DNA of 64,000 bases from NCBI GenBank assembly GCA_963707975.1, contig OY970177.1, positions 248,001 through 312,000 on the forward strand. The letters run 5' to 3'. Each line of letters starts with the position of its first letter. Position 1 is the first letter of the stretch. Positions 35,171 through 46,271 of this stretch are shown here, piece after piece. A program made the translations under genes and the position numbers. The notes under the pieces were generated by a model, which worked only from the letters and a program-made list of their open reading frames with translations, made no database searches and was not told where the DNA came from. The stretch comes from CAVVXX01 sp963707975 (GTDB taxonomy: Bacteria; Pseudomonadota; Alphaproteobacteria; Micropepsales; Micropepsaceae).

Positions 35171-36735
35171 CAGCGAGTACTCCGATCTCGACGGAAGGAG
35201 GCTCCCGATCGCCCCACATTTGGGCGTTTCATCTGGCAGCGCTTGGCTTTCTGATCGTGTTGATCCTTGGCCTCTTCTGGAGCGATGTGGCTGCAGCAGT
35301 TGAAGTGTGGTGGATTTATCCGGCCTACTCGCATTGTTTTCTGATTATCCCTATCTCGGCTTGGCTGATATGGGAGAAACGCGCCCTACTCCGTGCTTCC
35401 TTACCCGAACTGGCGCCCAAGGCGTTGTGGGCGATTCCACCTATAGCGCTAGCCTGGCTCATCGGGGAGTTTTCCAGCATCACCGAACTTCGCCAGTTTG
35501 CCATTGTGGGTCTCATCCAAGTGGCAATTTTTACGATGTTAGGCGCGAAACTCTATCGGCTTATTTTATTCCCAGCTCTTTTCCTCTTTTTTCTTGTGCC
35601 GACGGGTCAATACCTCATCCCTCCTCTTCAGACATTCACCACCCACTTTGTCGATCTCAGTCTCACGCTTCTCAATGTGCCGCACTACACCGAGGGAACT
35701 GTCATCGAATTGGCGAATGGCCGCTTTGAGATCGCCGAGGCTTGCGCGGGCTTGCGTTTCCTGATGGCGACAGTCGCACTCGGTGCGATTTTTTCTTACC
35801 TCATGTTCCGCAATTGGAAAAAGATTGCGATATTCATGATCGCTTGCGTCATCGTGCCCATCATCGGCAATGGCTTCCGCGCACTCGGCATAATTCTTCT
35901 TGCCCATATCACCAATAATGAACTCGCCGTGGGCGCTGATCACATCGTCTATGGTTGGGGATTTTCGGTGCTGATCTTGTTGGTGCTCTTCCTCATCGGC
36001 ATGCGATTTCGCGATGTCATGACCGAAGAAGGGATGGTGGCACCGATGCAAGCAACACCATCCACCCGCCTCGCAATCCTCATCACGGCAGCATGCGCCG
36101 CCTTAGCCATCGCAATTGCTCCCGCTTTTGCCTGGTGGCAGGAAAGCCGCTCAATTACGTTAGATATTAGTGCTTTCAGTCGCCCCTTGACGGCCGAAGG
36201 CTGGATTAGGGTGCCCATCAATGAAAGCTGGCGCCCCGCGTTTAATCATCCTGATGCCGAATTGGTGGCGAGCTTCGTGGAACGCTCGGCGCCTTCGGGA
36301 CCAACCGTTGATGTTGTAATCGAGTATTTTGGCCGCATGCGCGGTCAACATAAGCTCATCGCCTCCATCAATTCCCCTTGGGACGTAAAAATCTGGCATG
36401 AAATTCGCTCCCGGAAATTTATTGGAGCGCTCGGCATGACCCCCATCGATCTCGAGGAGGCCACGATCGGTACCGGTTCACAGGAGCGGCTGGTCTGGTG
36501 GAGCTATTGGGTGGACCAAAGATTTACGACCAGCGCATTCAAGGCCAAGCTGCTTGAGCTTGCGGAGGCACTGAAAGGCCAGAATGAAGGGGCCCTGGTT
36601 GCCTTCTCTACCCCCATTACCGGGCCGGTCGAGGAGGCGCGCCAACGTCTTGGGCAAGCGATGAACGCTTTTGATAATATCCCTACACGGCTGGATCAGG
36701 CTGCAGAACGCCCAACTGGCCAGGGGCAGGACTAG
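35167..36735 (+). CDS. xrtA: Exosortase A fused to EpsI domain
   Basis: A 522-residue inner-membrane protein, one of the few uninterrupted genes in this locus. The exosortase domain has about eight membrane segments (residues 20-280). The catalytic residues are visible: Cys193 in EACAGLR, Arg238 in NGFRALG and His259 in ADHIVYGW. Residues about 300-500 form the EpsI (exosortase C-terminal) domain outside the membrane. Exosortases cut and anchor PEP-CTERM proteins, in parallel with polysaccharide export. No PEP-CTERM protein is present in this window. The start GTG overlaps the preceding stop by GTGA. Confidence 0.92.
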   Translation: MTASTPISTEGGSRSPHIWAFHLAALGFLIVLILGLFWSDVAAAVEVWWIYPAYSHCFLIIPISAWLIWEKRALLRASLPELAPKALWAIPPIALAWLIGEFSSITELRQFAIVGLIQVAIFTMLGAKLYRLILFPALFLFFLVPTGQYLIPPLQTFTTHFVDLSLTLLNVPHYTEGTVIELANGRFEIAEACAGLRFLMATVALGAIFSYLMFRNWKKIAIFMIACVIVPIIGNGFRALGIILLAHITNNELAVGADHIVYGWGFSVLILLVLFLIGMRFRDVMTEEGMVAPMQATPSTRLAILITAACAALAIAIAPAFAWWQESRSITLDISAFSRPLTAEGWIRVPINESWRPAFNHPDAELVASFVERSAPSGPTVDVVIEYFGRMRGQHKLIASINSPWDVKIWHEIRSRKFIGALGMTPIDLEEATIGTGSQERLVWWSYWVDQRFTTSAFKAKLLELAEALKGQNEGALVAFSTPITGPVEEARQRLGQAMNAFDNIPTRLDQAAERPTGQGQD

Positions 36736-36754
36736 TTCCTGGTAAGATAAGATT

Positions 36755-38690
36755 ATGTGCGGCATCTGCGGATGGTTTGATATAGCGGGCGAGCGCGCGG
36801 TCAAGCGCGAACTCCTTCAAGCCATGACCGATTCTAATCGCCCATCGGGGACCAGATGGCGAAGGTTTTCACTTTGCCCCGGGTCTTGGCTTGGGCCATC
36901 GCCGGCTCGCCATCATCGATCTTAAGACCGGCGATCAACCTATGTTCAGCGCCGATCGCAGCATCGCAATCATTCTCAATGGTGAGATCTATAATTTCAA
37001 AGAGCTCCGCCAGGAATTGATGGGAGAGGGCCGCCGTTTCGTTACCTCTTCCGATACGGAAGTCATCATTCAGGCCTGGGAAAAATGGGGTGAGAACTGC
37101 CTCGAACATTTGGGTGGCATGTTTGCCTTCGCTCTTTGGGATGAAAAAGAACGGACACTCTTTCTTGCGCGCGACAGGCTAGGAGAGAAACCGCTCTATT
37201 ATGCGCTGCTTCCCGATCAAACCCTGATATTTGGCTCCGAGCTCAAGGCGCTGCTCGTCCATCCCGATTTGCCAAGAAAAATCGATCCTTGCGCAGTGGA
37301 AGAGTTTTTTGCGCTGGGCTACATCGCCGAGCCGCGCACGATTTACGAAGGCGTCTCGAAACTAGAAGCAGGCTGCTCGCTTTTACTCCAGCGTGGACGC
37401 AAGCCGGTGATGCGCCGTTATTGGGATGCGAAGCCTACTCCCATTAACGCGACAGACGTAACCGAGATCACCGAATCTCTGCTTGCCCGCTTGGGTGCCA
37501 GCGTGAAAGCGCAATTGGTGTCGGACGTGCCGGTCGGCGCCTTTCTTTCGGGAGGCACGGATTCAAGTGGCACCATGGCGCTGATGGCTGAAGCCAGCAA
37601 AGAGCCCGTCTCTTGTTTTACCATCGGCTTTGACGACCCCAAATATGATGAGAGCCAATACGCAAGCCTAGTTGCCGCGCGCTATCACGCCCAACAATTT
37701 GTCGAGCGCATGACCGGTGATGAAATTGACGGTGTTGCCCGCCTCCCCCGCATCTTTGATGAGCCTTTCGGAGATAGCTCGGCGCTCCCAACCTATTATC
37801 TCTCTCGTCTGGCGCGGCGAAATGTTAAAGTGGCCCTTTCCGGCGATGGCGGCGACGAGCTTTTCGCCGGCTACCGCCGCTACGCCTTCCATCTGCAAGA
37901 AGAAAATTTGCGTGAGCTGATACCGGAGCAAATTCGCGCCCAAGTGTTTGGTCGCTTAAGCCGCTATTATCCGCAAGCTGACTGGGCGCCCAGATATTTA
38001 CGCGCCCGCCACACTTTTCGCGAACTCAGCCTGAATTCCGAGATGGGGTATTTCTGGAATGTCTCGGTGACCGATGATGATCTGCGCGCGCAACTCTTCT
38101 CTGCTCGGCTGCGTGACCAACTGCAGGGTTATCACGCTTCTGATGTTCTCCTTCGCCATAAAGCGAACGCGCCTAGAGGGGATCGTTTGACCACAGCCCA
38201 GTATATCGACATCAAGACCTGGTTGCCGGGTGACATATTGACCAAAGTGGACCGCGCTGCCATGGCCTTTGGTCTCGAAGTGCGCGTGCCCATGCTGGAT
38301 CATAATTTTGTGGAGTGGGCACTTGGTCTTCCTGAAGCCATGAAGATTGCCAATGGCCAGGGAAAATACGTGCTCAAACGGGCTTTTGAAAAATTAGTCC
38401 CCAAAGACGTACTCTATCGGCCAAAGCAAGGCTTCTCGGTGCCACTAGCAAGCTGGTTCCGGGGCGCGCTCGGTAAAGCGTTCCGTGCCGATATCGCGGC
38501 TCAAAACGGCCTCGCCGCTTCAGGGTTTTTTGACGAGGCAGTGGTCGAACGATTATTCCAGGAGCATCAAAGTGGCGTGCATGATCATAGCCGAATATTG
38601 TGGTTGTTATGGATGTTCCAGCGCTTTTTGATGGAGGTCCACAATGCTCGGACTACGCCAAAGCGGTTATCGCTAAATCCCATCCATTAA
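36755..38690 (+). pseudogene. XrtA-associated asparagine synthetase-like amidotransferase, one frame break
   Basis: About 644 residues. The class II glutaminase starts MCGICGWFD (catalytic Cys2) at 36755. After a break near 36838, the second frame runs GPDGEGFHF, LGHRRLAIIDL, NGEIYNFKEL and continues unbroken. The synthetase P-loop is SGGTDSS (usual SGG-x-DSS), with SGDGGDELFAGYRRY. It would amidate a sugar acid or similar group of the polymer, as proposed for the exosortase amidotransferases. Total length is 3n+1, fitting one inserted base. Confidence 0.82.
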
Positions 38691-38755
38691 GGATCGCGTA
38701 GCGTGGAGCGCGTATAATCGATAATCGAATATTGAGCTGGTCGAGATGATGGCTG

Positions 38756-39043
38756 ATGTCTGCCGTTGAAGACTATTTGAAGGCGCGTAGCGCCTGCGAA
38801 AAAGTGCTGGCCAGGATCGAGGCACTCCGCGGCGCATTGGATACGTTTGGACGGAGCTTAAGTGGGACGCCACATACCGCCCTCGTCCAAATCCCCCAAG
38901 AGTGGCTCGCGCGCGACGAGATCCGCGAGCTCCTCGATAAAGCCTGTATCGCTTGGGACACCATGAACAATGCTTGGGCTAGGATTCCTCCAGAACAGCG
39001 AGGCCACGTGGCGCCTCCCATCAGGAGAATTGATCCGGCCTAA
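38756..39043 (+). CDS. Small hypothetical protein, helical
   Basis: A 95-residue soluble, helical protein (MSAVEDYLKARSACEKVLARIE..., then EIRELLDKACIAWDTMNNAW and PPEQRGHVAPP). It does not belong to the exosortase set that I know, and separates the amidotransferase from the export gene. It could be an inserted or phage-like gene. No family recognised. A possible second small gene starts three bases after the stop (39047). Confidence 0.45.
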   Translation: MSAVEDYLKARSACEKVLARIEALRGALDTFGRSLSGTPHTALVQIPQEWLARDEIRELLDKACIAWDTMNNAWARIPPEQRGHVAPPIRRIDPA

Positions 39044-39046
39044 GAG

Positions 39047-39229
39047 ATGACGCGCGCAGAGCAAATACGCCTCGTTTGCCAGGCGCCGAGTATGCGAAAG
39101 TTTCTTTACGAATTTGAGAAATCGAGACTATCGATAATGACGCGAGGTGATCTGCCCTCTCGCCTTTTAACGAGCGTACGGGACGAAGGCCTCCACTTTG
39201 CGGGTGACCACGTCTTGATGTGGTCGTGA
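39047..39229 (+). CDS. Possible 60-residue protein coupled to the preceding gene
   Basis: ATG follows the preceding stop by three bases. The peptide (MTRAEQIRLVCQAPSMRKFL...) is plausible in composition, ending LHFAGDHVLMWS. It overlaps a minus-strand candidate with a better ribosome site at 39106-39381, so at most one of the two is likely genuine. No family known. Confidence 0.3.
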   Translation: MTRAEQIRLVCQAPSMRKFLYEFEKSRLSIMTRGDLPSRLLTSVRDEGLHFAGDHVLMWS

Positions 39230-39381
39230 CGTGGAAATGCGGTCGACCCTGTGAACGCCACTCTGCCTCTAGGAGATCTGGGAGGAGCCTCATGCGCGTG
39301 TTGCGCCACGAGACGGCCAATGAAGGGCGTCGCAACCAGCGACAACCCAACCCACGCCAAAAGTGTTTCCAGTAGCCCCAT
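39106..39381 (-). CDS. Possible small membrane protein
   Basis: A 91-residue candidate: ATG at 39381 follows a strong GGAGGGGAGCAGA. The first 28 residues (MGLLETLLAWVGLSLVATPFIG) form a membrane helix; the remainder is basic and of low complexity. The alternative is that only the plus-strand frame is real. Confidence 0.3.
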   Translation of the reverse strand: MGLLETLLAWVGLSLVATPFIGRLVAQHAHEAPPRSPRGRVAFTGSTAFPRHDHIKTWSPAKWRPSSRTLVKRREGRSPRVIIDSLDFSNS

Positions 39382-39769
39382 TCTGCTCCCCTCCCGATGT
39401 GTCACAAAAACTTGGGGTGCAAGACTGATGGGGTTCTATAGATTGATTCCCTTGTTTTTTGGTTAACGAGGTGCCAGAGCGCCTGGCTTTCGGCTTTATG
39501 TGGCCTCTCTTGGTCATGAGGCAGGTAGACTCAGTTCGGCAACCGAACCAAAACGACTTTCTTCGAAGTGTTGCAGCAAAACCAAGAGACCGAAGTGGGC
39601 TGCGAATTTCATGTCGAAACGGCTGCAAAACCAATGCTCACGCTATTCGAATAACCAACATTCCCTAGGTTGCACTTAGGTTTTCAGAGAATTGCTCGCG
39701 TTGCGCCCCCCATCGGGCTGGCGTACTAGTGAAGCCAAGAACAAGGGTAATGAGACGGGGCTTCGAGAG
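39382..39769. other. Spacer without a recognised gene
   Basis: It should contain the promoter of the polysaccharide export gene at 39770. I see no hairpin repeat and no convincing -24/-12 promoter for PrsR control. Confidence 0.3.
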
Positions 39770-40526
39770 ATGCATTCCCGCGAGCTAGAGGCTGCGTCAC
39801 TTGGCTTGATTCGGATAAGCCTGGGGGCCGTTTTCTTAAGCCTGGGGCTGCTGGCCGTCACACCCTGTGATGCAGCAGCCACCGCGACCAATAACGCTCC
39901 CGGCGAAGCCAAGCTGACGACTACGCCCCGAACACTGTCGGCACTGTGCCACAAGCGGTACCCAGCACCTCGCCAGCGAGTAAGACCCCGAGCGCCAATC
40001 AGGCGCCTTCCAACTCGCAGGGAGATTATCTTATCGGCCCCGGCGACACCTTGCAGGTGTTTGTGTGGCGTGAACCCGATCTTACAGTGTCCGTTCCGGT
40101 CAGGCCGGACGGCAAAATCTCGATCCCCCTGGTCGAAGATATTGAGTGCACGGGGAAGACGCCATCCCAACTCGCGCAGAGAAATCCAAGATCGCCTCAA
40201 GAAATTCATCAACGATCCTGTCGTGACCGTAATTGTTCAGAATATTGGCGGTGAATCACGTCAACAGGTGCGGGTAGTCGGCGAGGCCGTTCAGCCAAAG
40301 TCCCTGCCCTATATCGCGCACATGACGGCGCTCGATGCGATGATAGATGTAGGCGGGCTTACAGCATATGCCGCGGGAAACCGTGCAACCATTGTGCGAA
40401 AAGTAGACGGAAAAGAGACAAGCATACGTGTGCATCTTGGCTGATCTCGTGAAGGACGGCGACATGAGCGCCAATGTAGAGTTGCAGCCAGGGGACATCA
40501 TCATCATCCCGCAGACCTTTTTTTAA
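39770..40526 (+). pseudogene. XrtA-associated polysaccharide export protein (Wza-like), frame interrupted
   Basis: About 252 residues. The signal peptide (LIRISLGAVFLSLGLLAVTPC, with a possible lipid-attachment Cys) precedes the Poly_export core GDYLIGPGDTLQVFVWREPD, VRPDGKISIPLVEDI and a SLBB-like domain (VRVVGEAVQPKSLPYIAHM, LDAMIDVGGLT). The end is PGDIIIIPQTFF. Breaks are near 39930, near 40175 and in GG at 40440. It would be the outer-membrane channel for the polymer. Start ATG at 39770 is chosen because it precedes the signal peptide. Confidence 0.75.
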
Positions 40527-40599
40527 CCGGCACTACATTAAGCGATTGGTCAAGGGGTAAGTTGGGGCGATTTGGCGATGAGAATAGCTAGGTTCATAA

Positions 40600-42262
40600 A
40601 TGGAGAAAAAAGGCGCCGCTATTTTGGCGCGTCTATGTCTGCTATTGCCATTCTTCGTTCTCGAGTGGCTTCTCCACGCTCTTGCAGATACATCTCGAAT
40701 TGACCACGCCAAGACAGTGAAACAAAATACAAGACGCGATACCCGCGCAAGGCGAGGACCTTCGAGAACATTTACGCTCAATGCCGGCATCGATTTAAGC
40801 GAGACTTATCTCACCAATGTCTATGGAACCGCGATACCCAGCGAGACAAAAAGGCGATTATTACTCAAGTGCGGCACTTGATCTCGGCTTCATGACCACA
40901 CCCTGCGCTTCAGTGCTGACGCCGACTTACACACTTTCCGCCGATTACTTTATGCGGAATTCATCGCACATCTCGAGTAACCAATAATTTTAATGGCCTT
41001 GCGGACGCAGAGATCATTCCCGGAAATCTCTTTCTCGATCGCGCGGGCCTTCGCCACACCGCTCTATGTCAGCAGCTTGGGTTCGCTCGCTCCCTCTGGA
41101 CGAAGCGCTGCCCGGTAATGCGAGCGCGAATGTTCGCGACACCTATGGTTACGAAGCGCAGCCAAAATTGACTGTTCCGTCTAGGCGATTTCGCGAAATC
41201 GGATCTGACGGCTGAATATGGTGCCGTCTATCTGGTGCAGCCAAGCGGCGCGCCCGCCGCCAACACCCATACTCCGGATTGACCCCTCCCCCTTCAAATT
41301 TTCGGCCTTCGCAGTAACTGAGGATATTTCGAATGGAACGGATTTTAACCGCATGAATTGGGACCTCATTGGCTCGGACGCAGAGCAGTCCCGTAGCGTT
41401 GGCGGGCTGGAAACGAGAGAGGGATTGGCGAATCTCAAATATGCCGTAAGCCGAGAATTCTGGCTGCTTAGCGACGGTCGGATATCGAGACATTCGATGC
41501 GAGCCCGCCACTCATCCGCAATCTCAATGGGCCTAGTAGCGATGGGGGGCGTGCGCTTCACCCTAGGGCCTGCATTCGATGCGAGCGTCATAGCCGGACG
41601 CCAATACAATTCTCCCAGTTACACGGGCGAACTGCATTATGAGATGACGCCCACATCTGCGGTCGTCGCCGCGGTCACCGATACCGTTACGACGCCGGCT
41701 GCACGGCTCCTCGACAATCTGGATAATATGGCCAGCACGGATGCAAGGAACACTTGTGGACAGCGACTGACCAGTTTTCCAGCGGCGCCGTTTCAAGCTT
41801 TTCAACATTTGATGCGGTGCCGATCGATGACACCAGCTTCGACAACGTCATAGCCCGCTACCGGGTGGCCCAAGCTTCATTTCTGTCCGAGGCATTGCGG
41901 ACCCATCTCAGCTTACAGGATTTGGCGTTATCGGGATGATCTTAGCCCCGTTCCCGCGAGGAACTGACGCTTCGGCAAACCTCAGTTGGTCTCGCATTCC
42001 TTGCCAGCCGAAATCTGACTCCGAAAACGACAGCGACTTTTCAAACGATCTACTCATTCCAAACAATTCTCGGTGGCCATGATAATATTATTAATGCCAA
42101 TGGTGAGAATTAGTTATGCCCTGGCCCCGATATGAGCATCTATGCGCGCGCAGCCTATCTTCAGCGGCTAATCAAGCGATTCGCTCGTGGTGATCTCGCC
42201 CTAGAATGGAAATCTCTCGGATGCGCAGATTCACGATTGGCATCCACCGAGCAGCTCTTCTA
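40600..42262 (+). pseudogene. XrtA-associated outer-membrane beta-barrel protein, many frame breaks
   Basis: Fragments in all three frames match the exosortase-associated barrel family (TIGR03016-like). Near the start comes a signal-like helix, then TFTLNAGIDLSETYLTNVYG. Later parts include DYYSSAALDLGF, LTAEYGAVYLVQPSG, GPAFDASVIAGRQYNSPSY and SAVVAAVTDTVTTP. Alternating strands and turn motifs fit a porin-like barrel in the outer membrane. At least five breaks occur, one in AAAAA near 40850. The family link is secure in pattern, but the ends are approximate. Confidence 0.6.
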
Positions 42263-42367
42263 AAATAATTAGCATGCCCAGCGTCGTACCAGTGTCTGCA
42301 GGACCCATGAGGCAATGCCCTGGATGATGTCACCGCAAGGTCAGCGGCTGTTACTCATGTTCGCCCA

Positions 42368-43383
42368 ATGACAGCGAGCGATGCATCCCATTGGGATGAT
42401 TTCGTGTCGGCAAGAGAGCATGGCACATTTTTCCATCTCTAGGGATGGCGGGAGATTTTCGAGGAAGTCTTCCGTCTACGACCACATTTTCTGCTGGCCG
42501 AGCGGAACGGCAAAATTACTGGCGTCCTTCCGCTTGTCCACCAGCGTAGCCTGCTGTTCGGGAATGCGTTGATTGCTGCGCCCTTCTGCGTCGAAGGTGG
42601 ACCGCTCGCGGGCGATGCTGCAGTCGCGCCAGTCGCCTGGATGAGGCGGCTATCGCTCTCATGGAACGAGACGCGGGCGTCTTACATCGAGTTTCGCTCC
42701 CGTAAGGCGACACGCACAGATTGGGTTGTAAAATCTGACCTCTATGCGACCTTCCAAGAGAACAATCTCCGAAAATGATGAGGACAATCTCCTAGCGATA
42801 CCGCGCAAACAGCGAGCGGTGGTGAGAAAGACGCTGAACAGTGGATTGACCAGCACCATCGACGAGGGCGTCGATGCACTGTTTCGCGTTTACGCAGAGA
42901 GCGTGCGCAACCTCGGTACACCCGTCTTCCCGAGAAAATACTTTTCGGCCCTCCGCCGGGTATTTGGCAGCGCTTGCGACATCGTCGTGGTGCGGGATGG
43001 AGATAAGCCTGTAAGCGCAGTGATGAACTTCTATTTTAAGGACACGTGTGATGCCCTATCATGGGGGTGGAACATCAGCGGCTCGGAAGACGGGTGCAAA
43101 TGATTTTCTCTATTGGGAGGTCATGCGTCGCGCCGCGGAGCGGGGCCTAAAACGATTTGACTTTGGCCGCAGCAAGGCGGGGACCGGGGCATTCGCCTTC
43201 AAGAAGAACTGGGGGTTCGAGCCAGAATGGCTCGAATATGAGTATTGGTTGAAACCGGGTACTACCTTACCCGCCAAAAATCCATCCAATCCCAAATATG
43301 CCCTCTTTATCGCAATCTGGAAGCGCCTCCCTCTTCCACTGGCAAATATGTTGGGTCCCTTGCTCGTTCGCAATCTCGGCTAA
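42368..43383 (+). pseudogene. XrtA-associated FemAB-like protein, frame breaks and an in-frame TAG
   Basis: Joined frames resemble the FemAB family of exosortase loci, a GNAT-fold acyltransferase. Parts: MTASDASHWDDFVSAREHGT, GWREIFEEVFRLRPHFLLA, ITGVLPLVHQRSLLFG, then TPVFPRKYFSALRRVFG, PVSAVMNFYFKD, and GLKRFDFGRSKAGTGAFAFK. A TAG interrupts HL-GW near 42438, besides at least three frame breaks between 42650 and 43060. It would transfer an aminoacyl or acyl group to the polymer or its carrier. The start is approximate; an earlier start is possible. Confidence 0.65.
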
Positions 43384-43441
43384 GTGTCGAAGTCGCCGAG
43401 CTTACCAGTGCGCGAGTAACGCTCTAGCGCTCTCGATATCA

Positions 43442-46231
43442 TCAAACTTCGCATTCTTCGCGAGAATTGCTTGTAACAAGCGCCTTCGCGTCTGCCCGCT
43501 TGCCGTTGGCATCGAGAACAACAGCCAGGTGATAACCAATTTCCAAATTGTTTGCGTCGAGCGCGCGAGCCCGTTGCAGAGCCGCCAGCGCGCCCTGTCG
43601 GTCACCAGTCTGGTATTTGATCCAGCCCAAAGTATCCGTGACGTCGGCGGAATGAGGTGCAAGCTTTGCTGCTAAGGACGCCAGCGTCACAGCGCGCTTG
43701 GGATCTTCCTTTTGAACAATCCAGGCAAGATTATTGAGCGTGATCGTGTCTTCTGGTCGAAGACGAAGTACCGCCTCGTATTCGCGTCGCGCCCCGATAT
43801 TGTCCCCTGTCTGGGACAGTAAACTCGCATATTCGCGTCGTACATCGACATCGTCAGGGTGCTTCAACGACCAGTCCGAAAGAATTGCAAGCGCTCTCTT
43901 GTTATCGCCTGACATGTGCAAAAGTTGGCTAAGCCGCATGGCAATATGTGCATCGGGTTTTGCGGCCATACTCTTGGTCAGCGTCGCAACGGCCTCAGCG
44001 TTGCGCTTGAGTGCGATGAGCGTATTTGCCACTAGCATGTCTCCATCCGGGCCAGGATTTGCGGCAGCAAATGCTCTGGCGTCGGCAAGCGCTTTTTCTG
44101 CAGCGCCATTCTTAATTTCGACGTCGATTAAGCCTGCCCTGACTTGCGCCGAGGTGGGAGCCAATTTTGCTGCTTCCTGCAATTCGGCAACTGAATTCGC
44201 TTTATCGCCAGTAGCGGCCAATGCCATGCCTAACAGCATGTGTGCATTGGGGGATTGCGGTGTCTTTGTAACCAGTTGGCGATAGGTAGCGATCGCCTGG
44301 TCTTTAGCGCCGCTGGCGAACTCGATTTGGCCCAGCAATGCGAGCGCGTCGAGATTATTTGGAATTGCTTTGAGTAACGCGTCGATCGTGGCCTCGGCAT
44401 CGCGATAATTGTGACGTTGCAACTGATAGTTTGCCAAGGCTAGGCGGGGCAAAGAATTTGACGGCGCAAGCGCAATCGCCCGATTGAGCAAGGCAATCAC
44501 ATTGTTGTCCTGTTCGCTTCGTGCAGCGATATCTGCCTCTTTGACGAGCGCCATGACGTTTTTGGGATCTTGCACGAGGATTTGCTGCAGGTCTTTGTTG
44601 GCGAGATCGTCATCACCACGTGCAGCAAATGCTTGGGCGCGATAGTAAAGTGCGGGTGTGAATTTGGGATCTGCCGCCAATGCTTGGCCGAATGCTTGCG
44701 CAGCCCCAGCGAGGTCTCCTCGGAACATCAGCACCTGTCCCCGATAGAAGGCAGGCAATGGCCCCTTTGCGCCGGATTGTGAAAGCTTGTTGGCAACCGC
44801 TAATGCCTCATCAAGCTTGCCACTCCGCACTAGGGCAGCGATGAGCGCGCCAGCGGTATCGAGATTTCCAGGCTGACGTCCAGCCAGTTCTTCAAGCTCT
44901 TGGATTCCTTGCGTTGAGTTTCCCGCCTGTAGCTCCGTCAACGCAAGCTCTCTCTTGATCAGATCGCTGCCGCCGGAGGCATCTGCTTTCTGCAAGATAG
45001 TCAATCGCCTCTGTATACTGGTGGAGTTTCAAATAGGCGTCCGCCAAGAAGGGCTAATGCTTGAGGATCTTTGGAGTCCTTTAATGGTGCAAGCACAGAA
45101 AGAGCGTCTTGAGGGTTGTTTTGCTGCAAGCGCAGCACCGCTAGCCGAATGCGAGCCTCTGGGTTGTTAGGGTTCTTGGCAATTTGTGCGCTTAGAATGG
45201 CGCCGCCGCTTTCTAGATTGCCGCTCTCGATCGCCATTCCGGCAATGATGATGGCAACGCCCGGCTGGGATTGAATAAATTCAGGAGGCAGATCGCGGGC
45301 GATTTGCCAGGCCCCGTTGAGGTCTTTGGCCCGCGCTAGGAGTACTGCCCGATAATAGAGAGCTATGGGGAATTTCGGTGACTGCGCGAGCAGTGCATCA
45401 ACATCCTGCTTGGCTTTGGCGTCGTCTTTGAGGTCGAGAAGAATTTCAATGCGTTCGATTTTTGCTGCAATGTTTCCTGGGTTAACCTGAAGGAGATGAT
45501 CGACCTCGCTCATCGCGCCTTGTTTGTCACCCCCCTGACGGAGCGCGCCCACTTTAAGCAACAGCGCATCCGGATTGTCAGGAGACTTCTGGAGCGCTTC
45601 ATCGATCAGTTGATTGGCAAGTTTCAAATCGTTCTGTTGCCGCGCAAGCTGTGCACGGCTTAAGAGCCCGGGAACATCGCGCCTGAGTGCGAGCGAGCGA
45701 TCCATCGCCGCATTGGCATCAGCGGTTTGGCCAAGCGTTTGTAGGGCGAACGCGCGGGCTCTCAGGAGATCTGGGGTAGTCGCACTCCTCGCCTGTTGGC
45801 CCGGATCAGGAAATTCAGCCAAAAGATCTTTCGCTTTGCCGCGCTCAAGCATAGCCTGAAATAGTGCTGGCAAGATGATGTTATCAGGACCGTGATCGGT
45901 GCGCGCCTGGCGCAATTCACGCTCGGCCGAGGCAGCATCGCCCGTACGCAATAGCACAACGCCCAATTGGGCCCGCACATTGCCGTCCTGGGGCGCCGCA
46001 CGTACTGCATTTTTCAGTTGAATGAGAGCAAGACCAATATTTCCCTGCTTCAGCGCCTGGTCCGCCTGACGCAGCAAGATTTGCGACTTCGGCGTTGCCT
46101 GATGTGCCGGAGGCCGAGATGCCATTTTGCGGGGGCGTGTCGGCGAAGGCGGGCGTTAGGCATAACAGGGCCGCAAATGTCCAGACGGCTACAGCAAGTC
46201 TGCTGCGGAGCTCATGACTGGTGATACGCAT
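43442..46231 (-). pseudogene. prsT: PrsT, XrtA-system TPR protein, three frame breaks
   Basis: About 929 residues when joined, the normal PrsT length. ATG at 46231 (GGAG upstream) opens a signal peptide (RSRLAVAVWTFAALLCLTPAFA). The remaining frames are built of many TPR units (for example ALKQGNIGLALIQLKNAVRA, DAEATIDALLKAIPNNLDAL). Breaks lie near 46100, 45045 and 45008; the last two are TT pairs only about 40 bases apart. Length is a multiple of three, fitting three insertions. PrsT is a periplasmic partner of the PrsK-PrsR exosortase regulatory pair. The gene follows prsR. Confidence 0.8.
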
Positions 46232-46271
46232 AACAATATTCTCCATTTGAGGGATTAGCCCGCTCGGGCAT

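Noticed and set aside
35167..36735. Selection for xrtA as the reason it alone is intact
   Set aside because: At about one break per kilobase some genes of 1.5 kb will be spared by chance; prsR, the toroid and Gfo/Idh genes are also intact, so no special selection is needed.
27670..43441. Sigma-54 promoters (TGGCAC-N5-TTGC) for PrsR control of the exosortase genes
   Set aside because: I scanned upstream regions by eye and found no convincing match; a matrix search would be needed.
43734..44285. 183-codon plus-strand frame opposite prsT
   Set aside because: Antisense shadow of TPR repeats; Ala/Ser-rich without domain.
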